Translations under genes and position numbers: made by a program
Notes under the pieces: generated by a model
What the model was told of the DNA's origin: nothing
The model's input: the letters and a program-made list of their open reading frames with translations, nothing else
Database searches by the model: none
Shown here: in pieces, positions 1 through 10,840 of the stretch
How the letters are laid out: the number at the start of each line of letters is the position of its first letter
Numbering within the stretch: the first letter of the stretch is position 1
Assembly: GCA_903813345.2 (NCBI GenBank)
Contig: CAIIXF020000003.1
Coordinates: 1,828,109-1,892,108 of the forward strand
DNA length: 64,000 nucleotides
From: Owenia fusiformis
Taxonomy: Eukaryota > Annelida > Polychaeta > Sabellida > Oweniidae
Direction of reading: 5' to 3'

Positions 1-600
1 TCACGCCCAATTTTACAAAGCTTAGATGGCTTACTTTTACAACTGGAAATAATGTACACATTTTATAATAATTATGTCCTGTTAATTGCAGACACACGGT
101 TTAAGTACACGTATGTACTCTCACCCAGGGTCTCACCTAACTTCAAAGTCCTAAGGACTATTTGTAAGTTTATATAATTTTGTGTCAGCCATTTTGTATT
201 TTAAGGTGCAGCCATTTTGTAGAATGATTTTAGAATATTTTCACCAGAGCTAATAATAATAATTATGTTGTATTGGTGAATATTATTAATTGTTTCATGT
301 TTTGTTCATTTGACAACATGATACATTGCTGCACTTCTAATTTAAGTACTGGAGATTGATTGTTTTCTGACATTGAGGTTCCACTAGTCTCCATTGTTAG
401 TCTCCATTAGACTAGTCATTAGGGTATGCATATCTCCTAAAATATAGTATTGTATTATTTGTGTAAAGTACATGAAACTGTGTGTTTGGTTTAGTCTAAG
501 GGATTCACATATGAAATGTAATAATATTTGTATATCTATCTTGTATTTTACAGTCTCGACAAAATATTGGTTCATATTTTAAATGCACATTATTACCAAT
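1..600. other. AT-rich non-coding stretch
   Basis: I see no open frame with recognisable protein character and no terminal inverted repeats. The only pattern is the phrase CAGCCATTTTGTA, present twice near 186-222, which looks like repeat debris. Confidence 0.5.
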
Positions 601-1460
601 TCACCTTCCTCCACACGATGGCTGGTATAAAATTATTATATGTTTTACTTACGATCCTTAACATAGGCAGCCTTGATATAATGTGCTGGAATGTGCAAGG
701 TGTCATGTATGGGACCCCTTATCTTGTGAATAAATTGAAATGTTTGCATATTAACTGAACATTGGCTATATCCTGACTTGCCCAGAAAGCGCGGACAGGG
801 TGGCGTTGCTATTTTGCACCGTAAGAATTTATCTGTAAAAAACTTACTTACCATCAAGCAATACACCATTGTCTATTTTTAAGGATTATGTATCTTTTTT
901 AACAAATCTATGCTACATGTATAACAGCCGAGGTACAGTAATCCTGGCGGGTGGCATAAGGTAATAATAATGAAAAGTGCTAGAATTAACTGGATTGTTA
1001 ATGGAAAGGTTCATAGTGAAAATGACTCAAACTATATTTATTATAAGCAAGCTAAATGTGCCTTCAGATCTGAGCTCCGGGGTGCAAAATTGATTTATGA
1101 GCGCGAACAAGATTCTAATTTGGAGCAAGCATCTGAACTGGAAATTGGTTAATTTTATAAAGAAATTAGGAAATCTAGGAGGCTCAAACCACAAAATCAC
1201 GAATTGTTAATTAACGATGTAATAATCGGGGACCCGGTACAAATCAAGGATGCTTGGGCAGATTTTTATGAAGATTTGTGGGTGCCTCTAGATTCCCCGA
1301 ATTTCGATAATATCTTTAAAGAAAATATTGAGTCTAAATTCAATATTTTCAAATGTGAGTCTTTCAACAATACGTACTGAGAAAAAATAGCAGGCAATGT
1401 ATTAGAGAAAGACGTTCACAGTATAATTTCCAAACTTCCCGGTAAAACAGCCATTTTGTT
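600..1460 (+). mobile_element. Degenerate non-LTR (LINE-type) retrotransposon fragment
   Basis: Two broken reading frames read like consecutive parts of a LINE ORF2. From about 660 to 890 the frame gives an endonuclease-like start (ICWNV-type motif, here MCWNVQG), then after a stop and a frameshift EHWLYPD-like and RGQGGVAILHR, matching the E-H and GGVAI signatures of apurinic-like endonucleases. From about 970 to 1460 the frame gives a basic linker (NDSNYIYYKQAKCAFRSELR, then FYKEIRKSRRLKP after one stop) of the type that precedes reverse transcriptase in L2/CR1-like elements. The RT domain itself is absent. Several in-frame stops show it is dead. The class is inferred from motif order only; the clade is uncertain. 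Confidence 0.55.
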
Positions 1461-1960
1461 TTTCGCTAAAGCGAGATATAGATCAACCACAACAGATGTT
1501 TTTATAAATGGAAGACCATATGATTTTAAGATTAGAGGAAAGCATGCAATATCTCACAAAGGACATTATGATTTTTAAAAATCTAAACTTTTTTTCTCCA
1601 GAATAAACATTTTCACTAGTGCACAGTGGTCCACATGCCAAGCCAAGTAATTTGGCTAGAGACTCGAGTAACCTTAGGCCAAATATCTTTCTCACTTGTG
1701 TCATTTTTCCAAGATTCAAATGAACAACCATGAGGGTCATATAAAGTTTAAAATATACTAAATTTCATTGTAAAAATGAGTATTTTGGATATAGAAAAAT
1801 TATTTAACATGCAATTTACAGGGATTAAACAGTTTAGACAAATGAAAATTTGACAACATTTCATGAACATTAATTCATTCAAAAAAATTTAATGTGATGG
1901 CACTTATTTGTATCATCAATTAAAATACATGTTTTTCATTCATTTCCAGAGTGACTAAAA
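1461..1960. other. Intergenic, nothing recognised
   Basis: AT-rich sequence between the LINE remnant and the SWIM-domain remnant. No open frame with domain character and no inverted repeats were seen. Confidence 0.4.
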
Positions 1961-1983
1961 ACAGTGAGAAACTACACAAGCTG

Positions 1984-2583
1984 GTTGATCCAGATCCATT
2001 AAGAAGCTATACAATATCCAAAATGGCCAGGTGTGAATTATGCAAGATACAACTTCAAATCAACATCACTATTATCCCATCCCCTGACTCAGTGGACAAT
2101 ACTGCATTCTCTAAATAAAAAGCACACATCCCAAGAACATTCTCCATATCAGTAATATCTACTCATATAGAGAAATCAGGCAAAACGATCAGTGTTGATA
2201 AGCTCAACTCCAGAGGATATAGCTTCTTCCATGAAGGATATGTTCACAAGATACTTGCCAGGACTAATGTATCTAGAAATTGTGAAGTGAAGGCCCAATG
2301 TTATAAATCTATGAGGAAAAATGAAACTACACATCAACTGTGTGTTGAAATTTCTCAAAATGTACTTGTTAAAACTCCAAAATGTTCTTGCGTTGCGGGT
2401 GCTTCAGGTGTGTGCAATCATGTATTTGCCCTCTTACATTTATGCAACCATGTTGTTCATGCAAAACTTGAACACTATAATGATAACACCACATGTACTG
2501 ATTCTAAGCCCAACCCTTTGGACTTTGTGATATTTTCAATTATTTCTTATACTCTACAGCAGAATACAATCAGCAGAAACTGA
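1984..2583 (+). pseudogene. SWIM zinc-finger protein remnant
   Basis: One + frame encodes a segment typical of the large SWIM/YqaJ proteins expanded in marine invertebrates: a phrase RGYSFFHEGYVHKI followed by a segment ending in CSCVAGASGVCNH (about 2380-2420), which is a SWIM motif (C-x-C, spacer, C-x-H), then a hydrophobic helix VFALLHLCNHVV. SWIM domains bind zinc and are thought to mediate DNA or protein contacts. The frame is interrupted by a TAA near 2116 and ends at a TGA at 2581. The GTGATA after 2526 could be a donor instead. I call it a pseudogene because of the internal stop; a short intron could also explain it. Confidence 0.6.
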
Positions 2584-2645
2584 AGGTCTGTCAAAAATCT
2601 AAAATGTTGTCACACTCAGAATAAATTTTTTGTGACCAGTACAGT

Positions 2646-3680
2646 TAGACCGTGTACCAGCAACAAAACATTCCAAGTAAAAGATTGTTATGAGACAACG
2701 ATAGGTCTTAGTCTAGATGGTTTAGTACCAGGGGATGTTCTGGCAGCATTCTGTAATTGTATTGGAGGGTAAGTAATTTCTTTATTAAGTGACATACCTG
2801 AAGTACTTTTCAGATTTTTCTTCTAGGGCACTTATTCACCACCTCTTGGACTCCTACTTCACCTATAGGTACATGTATTTTGAACATTAAAAGGCCACGC
2901 TTTGACAAATCATTGACATGTTGGGACCTCGCATACCAATAATTTTGTTGTATATTTTTTTCAGGCAGTTATTTAAATTAGTCTAAATTGATATGCAACA
3001 ATTGCAAGGGTATATCAACAATTATCTGTAGCAGATGCCACACAAACTGACAAGGGAACCATTCTACATTTGTAGTTTGTACAATGTTCATATTGAAGGT
3101 TACATGAAAAAATCTAAAATTTGATCCTAAACTAGGAAAAATAGCAAAATAGCAAATGAAATGCTACTTAAATTATGCCTCGTTATGTTAGTTCTTCAGA
3201 GCTGATGGTGGTTGCCGGCATGTTGGTGCCTAGTTCAACAAGTTAAACCTAGTCTGGGCCTTATTTTTTATCTGACATATCTTGTGGCCCGCCCTAGGTT
3301 TAACTTCCGTGCCTATTCAGCCCTTAATGCAAAAAAATTTAATGGTGGCCTATGGTTCCGCATGAAATTCGATGCGCGTTTAATTAATAACTGATGGTGG
3401 GAATTTGCAACAAACGAAAGCATAGCACGGAAGTTAAACCCAACCACGGCAACACGAACATTCAGATTAAAAAATGAAAGCCGTGGTATTGGGTTTAACT
3501 TGTTGAACTAGTTGGTGCCACTCTATACACTCTAGATGATTTCTTAACAAATGTCAAATCTGTGACAGAAGGGCCCTACCAATGGATAGCAAGGGCAAAG
3601 GCGTCTGATGCCCCAGTTCCAATTGTCAAATTGGACTTTCATCTAAGTCCAAGAGGTATACCGGGCATTTATTGTTGCAG
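2646..3680 (+). pseudogene. Second SWIM-domain gene, exon split by a transposon
   Basis: An exon-like block at about 2646-2769 (acceptor ...gtacag, donor gtaagt) ends in AAFCNCIGG, the first half (C-x-C) of a SWIM motif. The next exon begins after TTCTTCAG near 3200 with ADGGCRHVGA, the second half (C-x-H), and continues from 3511 as TLYTLDDFLTNV...YQWIARAKASDAPVPI to about 3660. The two halves have compatible splice phases. The second exon is interrupted after HVGA by the 280-bp element at 3231-3510, whose 9-bp target duplication lies inside the coding sequence. The gene is related to, but not a simple copy of, the SWIM remnant just upstream. The insertion would inactivate it unless the element is spliced out. 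Confidence 0.6.
3222..3519. mobile_element. 280-bp TAG...CTA element with 9-bp TSD
   Basis: Element 3231-3510 has terminal inverted repeats TAGTTCAACAAGTTAAACC and is flanked by a perfect 9-bp direct repeat GTTGGTGCC (3222-3230 and 3511-3519). Each end also folds on itself: the left end has TTAAACCTAG... against ...CTAGGTTTAA (about 3243-3305), the right end has TTAAACCCAA... against ...TTGGGTTTAA (about 3433-3503), and the two inner arms GTTTAACTTCCGTGC and GCACGGAAGTTAAAC are themselves inverted copies. No coding capacity. A 9-bp duplication suits Mutator-like (MULE) elements, but the superfamily is inferred from that alone. A larger relative is at 33139-35330. Confidence 0.85.
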
Positions 3681-3689
3681 GTTCAACAA

Positions 3690-4225
3690 GTTGATACACG
3701 AGTCATCAAAATATCAAGATCTGTTAAGAAACTTATCTTAAAAAATTTGGGGTGGGGTGGTTTCAATACTGAAAAGTTTTCTATCCATAAAAATCAATGT
3801 TTTGAAATTTCATAAAATCTGAGCTGTACTACCTTCAAAGATATTAAGTGACACAAACTGTACTATTGGAATGACTGATATAAATATTAACCATTATTCT
3901 TACATAAATGTTGCTGAAACTTACTGATTATATCTCTTCTTCATCAAACTAAATAATCCATTGAAACATTGATTAGAGGGAAAGCAAGTAAGTTTTCTGA
4001 AGGACATGTAACTGTGGCTATGTCAATGTGGTATCTGGCAGTCATCTTCAGAGTATGTTAACAAACTGGAACTTCTGTAGGTGGTACAATTTTTTGCCAT
4101 TCGCAAACTGGGAGGTTTTCTTCCCATATGATAGACTTCTCTTAGAAGCAAGTGGTATTGGACCAAACCATAGATCTACTAATCTTCTTTTATGAACTTA
4201 TATTTATATTACGTTCTATTTAAAT
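3690..4225. other. Non-coding stretch
   Basis: No recognisable gene. It contains broken frames only and no clear inverted repeats. Confidence 0.4.
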
Positions 4226-4228
4226 TCT

Positions 4229-4380
4229 ACAGGGTGTCCATGAAGTAAAGATACAAGCGCTCTTATTTTGGAAGATTTCATTGGAGATTAAATTCTACAT
4301 GGTGTCCAGGAAGTAAAGTTACAAGTGCTCTAATTTGAAAAGATTTCATTGGAAATCAAATTCTACAGGGGGTAGAATTG
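4229..4380 (+). repeat. Tandem copies of a mariner-like terminal sequence
   Basis: A unit of about 68 bp beginning ATTCTACAGGGTGTCC, then AAGTAAAG and a GATTTCATTGGA segment, occurs twice in full and starts a third time near 4365. The phrase TACAGGGTGTCC is the usual end of Tc1/mariner-type elements. The array therefore looks like tandemly duplicated transposon ends. Confidence 0.55.
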
Positions 4381-4935
4381 TAGAAACGATTGTGTATATA
4401 ATATTTAAGGATATTGTCAGACAAGCGAGACGTTGCCTGAAGAACAACATACCAAAGCAGGAAATTCAGGAAATCCTGAGTACCGATCCCCATCTTTTAT
4501 AGACAGACATATGTCTTTCTCTAAAAAACAGGAAGTAATGTAGGCATTTTGCCTACTTCACTTGTTCAGAATCTCATATACAGTTGTATATAACCAACAT
4601 GATTATATAACAAACTGTGAGGAAGGCTGATTTACTTCAAACAGACACATGTGTATCTCCGTTTGATAGAACAATTCAAAGCCACACCTATACCCACATT
4701 TCAAGCAGAATCGTGAATTTTAGTGTCAAAGCTATATAATAATAATGATTAATCTAAATAATATAGCAAAGGAGGCTGATGTCAATAGAGCCCAGTTAAA
4801 CTGTAGCTACATGATATATTTTTTCTTCAGTCATTCTAATTGCTCCAAGTACTTTATAGAAAACATCATATTTCTAACATCTCTTGTCTTCAAAACTGCA
4901 TCAAGAAAATCAGGAATAATTCATTATAAAGTCTA

Positions 4936-5156
4936 ATGGCAATTGAGAGCAGTACACGATCTAAATACTTCATCATAGATGGTTATGAAGTGGTCTGGGA
5001 CCTGTGGGTAGAGATGTACAAGTGGGATAAGAAGAGTAATTCAACGAAGATATACTTTGAACTCACACATGAACATTTATTTCCCAATGATGGACAAAAG
5101 ATAAGGAACCACTTGGCATTTGATGTCCTCAATGAGAAGATGTTATTTCTTGCACA
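4936..5156 (+). pseudogene. P-element/THAP9-like transposase segment (tentative)
   Basis: An open + frame of about 73 codons runs to a possible donor (CAG|gtaaaa) at 5157. Its pattern, EVVWDLWVEMYKWDKKSN followed by LTHEHLFPNDGQKIRNHLAFDVL, resembles the region of P-element/THAP9-type transposases where a W...LY..D phrase precedes LT..H....F.KM...LA.QV. The match is by eye and weak. No downstream catalytic part follows directly; a better P-type remnant lies at 17.4 kb. Confidence 0.35.
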
Positions 5157-5190
5157 GGTAAAAGGAAAACTCTTATTTTTTAACATATAA

Positions 5191-5680
5191 ATTTTATTTT
5201 GTAAAATACTAGTAGCATTTTTTTGAGCAGAATTGGTTTCCTTGAGACACATGTCATTTTAACAAAGCAAAGTAAGTACTTCATAATGTTGACCAATGAA
5301 TTGAATGTCAATGTCTCATTTTTTTTTTTTCATTGTTTAAATTTTCCATAAATAATCCTTATCATTAACATGTTATTTAAGGAAACATTGCTAATTTTCC
5401 AGCAATACATTCAACATGTTCCTTCAAGGACTTTGTTGGCGCCATATTATCACCCCCAACTTTATTATCAGTTTTCAGGCCTCATAGATTTAATGCTTAA
5501 AATGTCAGTTCAGAGTCTTGGTATACTCATATACAATACACAGCTGTTAAATTATTCAATACTCACTAAAATATGTAAAATAGAACTTTTTATCCAAAAA
5601 TTTTGCATGTTTTAAAATATTATTGTTTGCAGTAGATTTGCAAACATTTGCAACATTTCAATATTATGTCTAAATGGAGA
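5191..5680. other. Non-coding stretch
   Basis: AT-rich with a T10 tract near 5320. No convincing coding or structural feature. Confidence 0.4.
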
Positions 5681-5682
5681 TC

Positions 5683-7015
5683 TCCCTTTAAAATGAAATG
5701 TCAGCAAAAAGGGGATATCCAGATATTGAGAATAATTTAGCTATCACACAGTGACAGAAACTCCTGGCATTCTTGATTACAAATTCAATTATATAAAGAC
5801 TTCAGGAAATTACATCTTCAAGGTGTTTGATAGCCTTGCCCAAGTTGGTCTCTTTTACTTATCTTGATTTCTATTATGACCGCCTTGTACCAAAGAGAAA
5901 GCCAAGTGCTTTACCGACAGTTTGTTGATGTCGGTAAAATTTGACCAATCAACGACGGCCCTGTAGCGTTAGCTCATTATTATGCACGATCAAAAACAAG
6001 TACACTTTTCACCGGGACTTTTCACGAACAAATTTTGCACGAATTCATCATGAAAATACAAATATTTTATCAGATAAATATCAATGAAAGTTTAGTGGAT
6101 GTCGAGGCATCGATCGGATAACCAAAGGTGAGAAGATTTCAACAATAAACGTTGAAACGATCGCTGAACATGTAGGCTGAGATTCAATCACCGATCGACA
6201 ACATGACCCGCTACATTGGACTAGGTCTCCGTGCATTTTCATTGCGAAATAGAGTTTTAAATCAAAATTGAATCGCATGATTTAATTTATATTAATGACT
6301 CTTACCTTCCAATGTACATTTAATTACTATTATATTGTAACTCTAACGAAACACTCGATCAGATCATTGAATTTCAAGTCGTAGATGGGAAGTTTGTTTT
6401 GTTTATGCAGCTCAACCTGATTACGTTTTAAATGGTCATTCAGCCTGAAGTCACATGTCGTGTCCACGCGATATCTGTCAATCAATAAGGTTTCGCGATA
6501 CCCCTGATAGCATAGGTATTATGGAAATCTCGAAACCGTTGAATATTTCAGCATAATAACAGCGGAGATGTATTGGATTGTACAAGGCGGTAATAATTCA
6601 AGATCAGATAAGTAAAAAATACCGACTTGGGCAAGGCTAGGTGTTTGACAACTAGCCATATAAAGACAGAGTGAGTTCACTCCCACTTCATGTTTACTCT
6701 ACACCAACTGCAAGGAAGACCAGGAATATATTTACACAAATGATGATGTCCCCTAAAATGAAATGTCAGCAAAAAGGGATTCGCAGATATTGAGAACAAA
6801 TTCATCTGGAATATGGATATAAAGAATCCAGGAAATCACATCTTCGAGGTGTTTGACGACTAGCCATATAAAGACAAGAGTAAGTTCACTCCCACTTCAT
6901 GCTTACTCCACACCAACTGCAAGGAAGACCAGAAATATATTTACACAAATGATGATGTCCCTTTAAAATGAAATGTCAGCAAAAAGGGATTCGGAGATAT
7001 TGATAACAAATGTTA
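5683..7015. repeat. Three copies of a ~215-bp unit, one split by a transposon
   Basis: The phrase AAAATGAAATGTCAGCAAAA followed by GGG recurs at about 5690, 6755 and 6966. The phrases CATCTTC(A/G)AGGTGTTTGA and CTAGCCATATAAAGACA also recur. The first copy is interrupted by the element at 5831-6639, so the copy at about 6840-6870 acts as an uninterrupted reference. Confidence 0.8.
5822..6648. mobile_element. 809-bp TAG...CTA element with 9-bp TSD and empty site
   Basis: Element 5831-6639 has terminal inverted repeats TAGCCTTGCCCAAGT that extend imperfectly for about 65 bp (TTTTACTTATCT and CCGCCTTGTAC also pair). It is flanked by GGTGTTTGA on both sides (5822-5830 and 6640-6648). The same unit without insertion occurs near 6850, reading straight through GGTGTTTGA once. 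That proves a transposition event with a 9-bp target duplication. No open frame worth calling lies inside, so it is non-autonomous. Its ends differ from the 3231 element, but the TAG terminus and 9-bp duplication are shared. Confidence 0.88.
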
Positions 7016-7224
7016 TGGCAATCAATATTGTACAGAAAAAAGCTTTACTTATGATCCCTGCCCAGAACATTTATGCAATCACCCTGGTTATCCTGATTAT
7101 TTCCAAAACTTATGTATCAATTTTGCACAATGCTCCAACATGCCAATAAATCAACTTCAGGCTTCCGCTGATACAGAAGCTGTATTTATGGACCATAATT
7201 ATTTATAGAAATCAAATGAGGTAA

Positions 7225-7572
7225 CATTTCTTGAGAAGGAAAATATCACAACAATTTCAAGGGAGGAAATATTGAAAATCAAACAGTCAACACGCGCCCA
7301 GAATGCAAGTTAATAATGGAGAGATGAACAATGCAAAAGAATTACACCACCTAATTTTAAACGTGTGTGTACTTCAGGTGAAAGGTCACAAGAACAAGCT
7401 AGCAAGGAGTTTATTAGTACATAAAACATTTAAATCAAAATACACTAATCATGGCATGAAATATGAAAAAACAGCAAAAGACAAATTTAGTTCAAAAATC
7501 TTTTATCTCCTATTGTACGTTAACAAAAAAGTGTTCAGGCCATATATTAATAAAAAATACAGTACATTATGA
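7225..7572 (+). pseudogene. YqaJ-type exonuclease domain remnant
   Basis: The + frames give ISREEILKIKQSTRAQNAS at about 7260-7310, matching the LS.EEI..IE..TR.Q segment at the start of YqaJ/lambda-exonuclease-like domains in invertebrate SWIM-YqaJ proteins. After an apparent intron or frameshift comes KLARSLLVHKTFKSKYTNHG followed by MKYEKTAKDKF, matching the region where ...A..YG...E..A...Y precedes the nuclease core. The catalytic part is not seen; the frame ends at 7570. With the SWIM remnants at 2-3.7 kb, this suggests broken SWIM-YqaJ gene copies in one neighbourhood. Confidence 0.45.
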
Positions 7573-7640
7573 ACAATGAGTGACTGAGTTTGGGTTTCCC
7601 TGATGATAACAGTGTGTCAAGTTGTAATTATTATTTACAA

Positions 7641-7844
7641 TAAAATTGATGGCACCTCTTTTCTTTTCAACTCACCGCAGAAATTTGGACATACAAACAA
7701 GTTTTTGATAACTTAAAGATGTCAATACTGGGATATGGAACTCAAGGACTTGTCCTGGTCAGAGGTGACATTGCTGTCAAAATACTAAGCCAAGTTGAAG
7801 TAACTTTGACTCGAACCTCGTAATCTGTGGAATCCAAAAGTTTT
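7641..7844 (+). repeat. Upstream copy of a duplicated exon-like block
   Basis: About 200 bp starting TAAAATTGATGGCACC is a close copy of 13531-13729. Both encode TYKQVF.NLK..(V/I)LGYGTQGLVLVR.DIAVK, but this copy has an extra TCTT near 7663 and several substitutions that break the frame. The encoded segment is not one I recognise. Confidence 0.75.
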
Positions 7845-8229
7845 GTTTTTCATTGCCATGGCAGAACGTTACAGACATTCCTTACAGCAAGCAGCAGGAT
7901 TATTCAATGCCAGCACCATCATTGATGTTGCTGACAGGTATGATGTAGAACATTCTGCCAAGTCAATGGAGCGATTTATAAGAAGTGGACAGGGCAATAA
8001 AACCTATAAAATTGCGGATAACCTACAGGTACCACCTTGGAAAAAGTTCATAAGCTCTGACAAGAACAAAGGGGAATTGATCCGATACCTCCATAAACAC
8101 ACTGAAACAGATATAGGATTGAACAAGGACCAAGACTTAATACTTTCCGGTGGACAAGTAGAACCTAACAAATCAGTTTTGGTAACAAGTAACAGGGCAG
8201 TGATACAGACTGACTGCAACCACAAATAA
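7843..8229 (+). CDS. Conserved-looking ORF of unknown family
   Basis: An open frame of about 128 codons directly follows the duplicated exon block. It contains ASTIIDVADRYDVEHSAKSM then ERFIRSGQGN and LQVPPWKKFISSDKNKGEL followed by IRYLHKH. The order (D.YD..SAK..ER.R, then W..F.....NK..L..YL) resembles a segment of long uncharacterised proteins found in many copies in marine invertebrate genomes, possibly transposon-borne. No named domain can be assigned. The frame is intact, but the ATG at 7858 or a splice junction near 7843 could each be its start, so it may be an exon rather than a gene. Confidence 0.45.
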   Translation: MFFIAMAERYRHSLQQAAGLFNASTIIDVADRYDVEHSAKSMERFIRSGQGNKTYKIADNLQVPPWKKFISSDKNKGELIRYLHKHTETDIGLNKDQDLILSGGQVEPNKSVLVTSNRAVIQTDCNHK

Positions 8230-8930
8230 GCTGATACATGTAAAGTGAAGCTTTTGAATTAAATTGTAGGCTGTGGCTAAAGTGTCCTTAAGAATTGAAT
8301 CGTAGGCCGTGGTTAAAATATGCTTAATTTAACTTAATGCCAGCCAGGAATACAAGTAAATATTTGTGTGTTTCAAATGATGATGGTCATGTACAATCAA
8401 CCAAACATCATTCGAAGGACTATCTCTAGGGAAAATATCCCAAATCTTGACCTACAGTGTAAATGATTTCATGAAAATTGAACTGTTGACACTAGCCAAG
8501 AATCTAGCACCACGTTCCTGTTTCTTTCTCATTTAGACCCTAAAAGAATCAAACAAATTACCCATTAATCATGTCCCCAAGCATTATGAATGTAGCAAGA
8601 ATCACTGATTGCTACCAATCCAGAAGCAGTTCAAGAAGACCTCATCCAGGTTCTATCCCTAACTGGAGAAGAAATCAGATTGGAGATTAAGACACGTAGT
8701 CAGTCCAACTCTGAGGCCTAATTCAAGCTTGCATGCGGACCTATTGCCTGTCCGCAATTTATTGCGTTACATCGTATTCACAAAGCTATCCGCAAATCCA
8801 GGGCATGTCCACATGTTATCTCTGTGTCTGCAAGCCATGTCACTAATTAAGACAGGTATGTCAGTTTGACCCCTTATAGCTACCCTTGTAAATTTTGACC
8901 TCAGGTTGATATTCTGCTAGAAAAAATGGC
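8230..8930. other. Mostly non-coding, one short exon-like piece
   Basis: Two near-repeats of TTGAATTAAATTGTAGGC(T/C)GTGG(C/T)T occur at 8255-8310. A short frame at about 8616-8718 (NPEAVQEDLIQVLSLTGEEI) looks coding but is unassigned and has no clear splice sites. Confidence 0.35.
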
Positions 8931-9026
8931 TGACAAGGTTGCAAAAGAACGGGCAGAGGTTTTCTCCAGCATCCCGTTGGAAGTAATGATGAACATCACT
9001 GAAAAGAAGTATGATGTGTTCATGCA

Positions 9027-9660
9027 TTGTTTAAGTTAACTGCTCACGCTGAAAAAAAAGAATTAGGCATGGGATTATATTGTGAGGGAGGTAAGCTTAG
9101 ATTACCAGCCATATGTTCCCAGAATAGTGCACAATGTGGCCAGCGCCATATGTATGTTGATATAAAATCACATTTTTGCACACTATTTTTAATCATGAGT
9201 AAAAAATAAATATCAAAGTTAATAAAATTAAATAAAAAACAAGGAGAATGAATATCTGGAATTCTTGCAAAGAATCCATTTAATGTCACAGGCATTAAAC
9301 AAATTCTTTCCTATTAATATTATCTTGATGAAGATGACACTGTTATTGAGATGAGAATACCCGATAATATTCCGTCAGATTATAAATACATCTAGACTCC
9401 CCACATTGGATTACCTCACAAGAGATTCAAGCCATGGCATTCGAGAATGTCAAAGCAGACCATTGCAAACATGGCTACAGAACTAACAGGGTTAGTAGAA
9501 CCCAATAGAAGAGGAAGGAAGATCATGGATTTTGTTTTGGCAGATATGAACAGGAAAAATCAATGTAACTTGAATAACCTATCCAGGAAGGTCATAGACC
9601 AATCAAATGTTGTGGTAAGGAGTGATATTGAAATGATCTATTATTCATTCGTTTGAAGGA
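9027..9660 (+). other. Broken exon-like sequence, unassigned
   Basis: Frames at 9027-9209 and 9447-9656 are open but do not resemble a domain I know. They lie just upstream of the USP-like exon and may belong to the same decayed gene. Confidence 0.3.
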
Positions 9661-9790
9661 GCTGTACAAAGATCTGTTCATGGAAAATCAACAGCATGAT
9701 GTTCAGGAGTTTTTGTTGGTTTTGCTAGCTGACCTTGGGGTGAATCCAATGCAGCTTGTAAGACATTTGAAGTGCTTCACATGTAACGAG
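9659..9790 (+). pseudogene. USP (ubiquitin-specific protease) exon fragment
   Basis: The + frame reads LKELYKDLFMENQQHDVQEF followed by LLVLLADLG and LVRHLKCFTCNE, ending at a possible donor gtaaaa (9791). This matches the QQD box of USP deubiquitinases (Q-Q-x-D-x-x-EF...LL..L) followed by the first C-x-x-C of the zinc-binding fingers insert. The catalytic Cys box is not seen upstream and no His box follows nearby. A second USP-like exon, fitting the next part of the family, is at 20887-21011 in a compatible splice phase (0). The fragment therefore belongs either to one very extended gene or, more likely, to a scattered copy. Confidence 0.5.
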
Positions 9791-9908
9791 GTAAAATGTT
9801 ATTAAATTTTGTTTATTATCTTCTTTGTCAATATTTTTCTAACACATTATTCTTTTATAGATCATTATCGTGTCTTAGATTGTGACATGTTTTATCATAA
9901 ATAATAAG

Positions 9909-10090
9909 CCCCAACCCCCCCCCCCCCCCTTTGTGGGGGTAACTGGTCAACTCAACCCCAAATCACCTAAACCCAAGTCAACTCAACCCTTAGTCAAGTC
10001 GACCCCAAGTCAAGTCGACCCTAAGTCAAGTCGACCCAAAGTTATCTCGACCCTTGGGCATCTCAAGCCTTAGTCAACTCGACCCCACCA
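9909..10090 (+). repeat. Poly-C tract and GTCAAGTCGACCC minisatellite
   Basis: A C-run at about 9915-9928 is followed by degenerate tandem copies of a unit close to AAGTCAAGTCGACCCC up to about 10090. An open frame across it (PPPPP then PKS repeats) is a by-product of the repeat. Confidence 0.7.
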
Positions 10091-10181
10091 TAAAAACAAA
10101 TAAATGTACCTTTCATGGTATGATATTGATGAATTCTGAAAGAATGAGGGACCAGAATGCTAATTTTCCGAAATAAAATTA

Positions 10182-10810
10182 TACAGGGTGTCCTGAAAGT
10201 ATAGGGCCCCCCTAGGCAGACATACACCAATGTCCCCATAGTATGTGTCATATATCATTTTAAAACTCATCCAAAGTTACATTGATTTGCCAAGTATCAT
10301 TGTTCAATTTACAAATGGGAAAGAGTTACATGCATTTCAAAACTTAGTGCTTGGCCAAAATTAAAGTTAAAATCAGTATCCTGGAAACACTGCTAACCTG
10401 AATGTGACCAAAAATATGGGTGATATCATCAAAAAGAGGATGGATATTGAGTTGTAAAAAGATACTCCAAGGAAACTCTTCTAAAATGCCTTAAAAAGGT
10501 TTTATTAGGATTATTAAATGCCATACCCCTATTTGCAGTGTATTTAAGGTCAAACCTGGAAAGAATTGCTACTGTTAACATGGCCAAGGGAGACGCGGCG
10601 ACTATTAATTTTTTGTAAAACTAAACTTTAATTTTGGTAAAACAGTACATTTTGAAATCTATGTAACTTTTTCCCGTTTGTTGGTTGAGGCGTGATACTT
10701 GGCAAATCAATGTAACTTTGGACAAGCTTTAAAATGATATATGATACATACTATGGGGACATTGTTGTATGTCTGCCTAAGGGGGCCCCATACTTTCCGG
10801 ACACCCTGTA
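10182..10810. mobile_element. 625-bp mariner-type MITE
   Basis: Element 10184-10808 is flanked by TA on both sides and starts CAGGGTGTCC, ending GGACACCCTG. Long inverted arms pair for at least 110 bp (CATACTATGGGGACATTG, AATCAATGTAACTTTGGA and their complements). The TA duplication and CAGGGTGTCC ends are the hallmark of IS630-Tc1-mariner elements. No transposase frame is inside, so it is non-autonomous. Confidence 0.88.
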
Positions 10811-10840
10811 TTCTTGAATAACCAATCTTTTTCATTCCAG

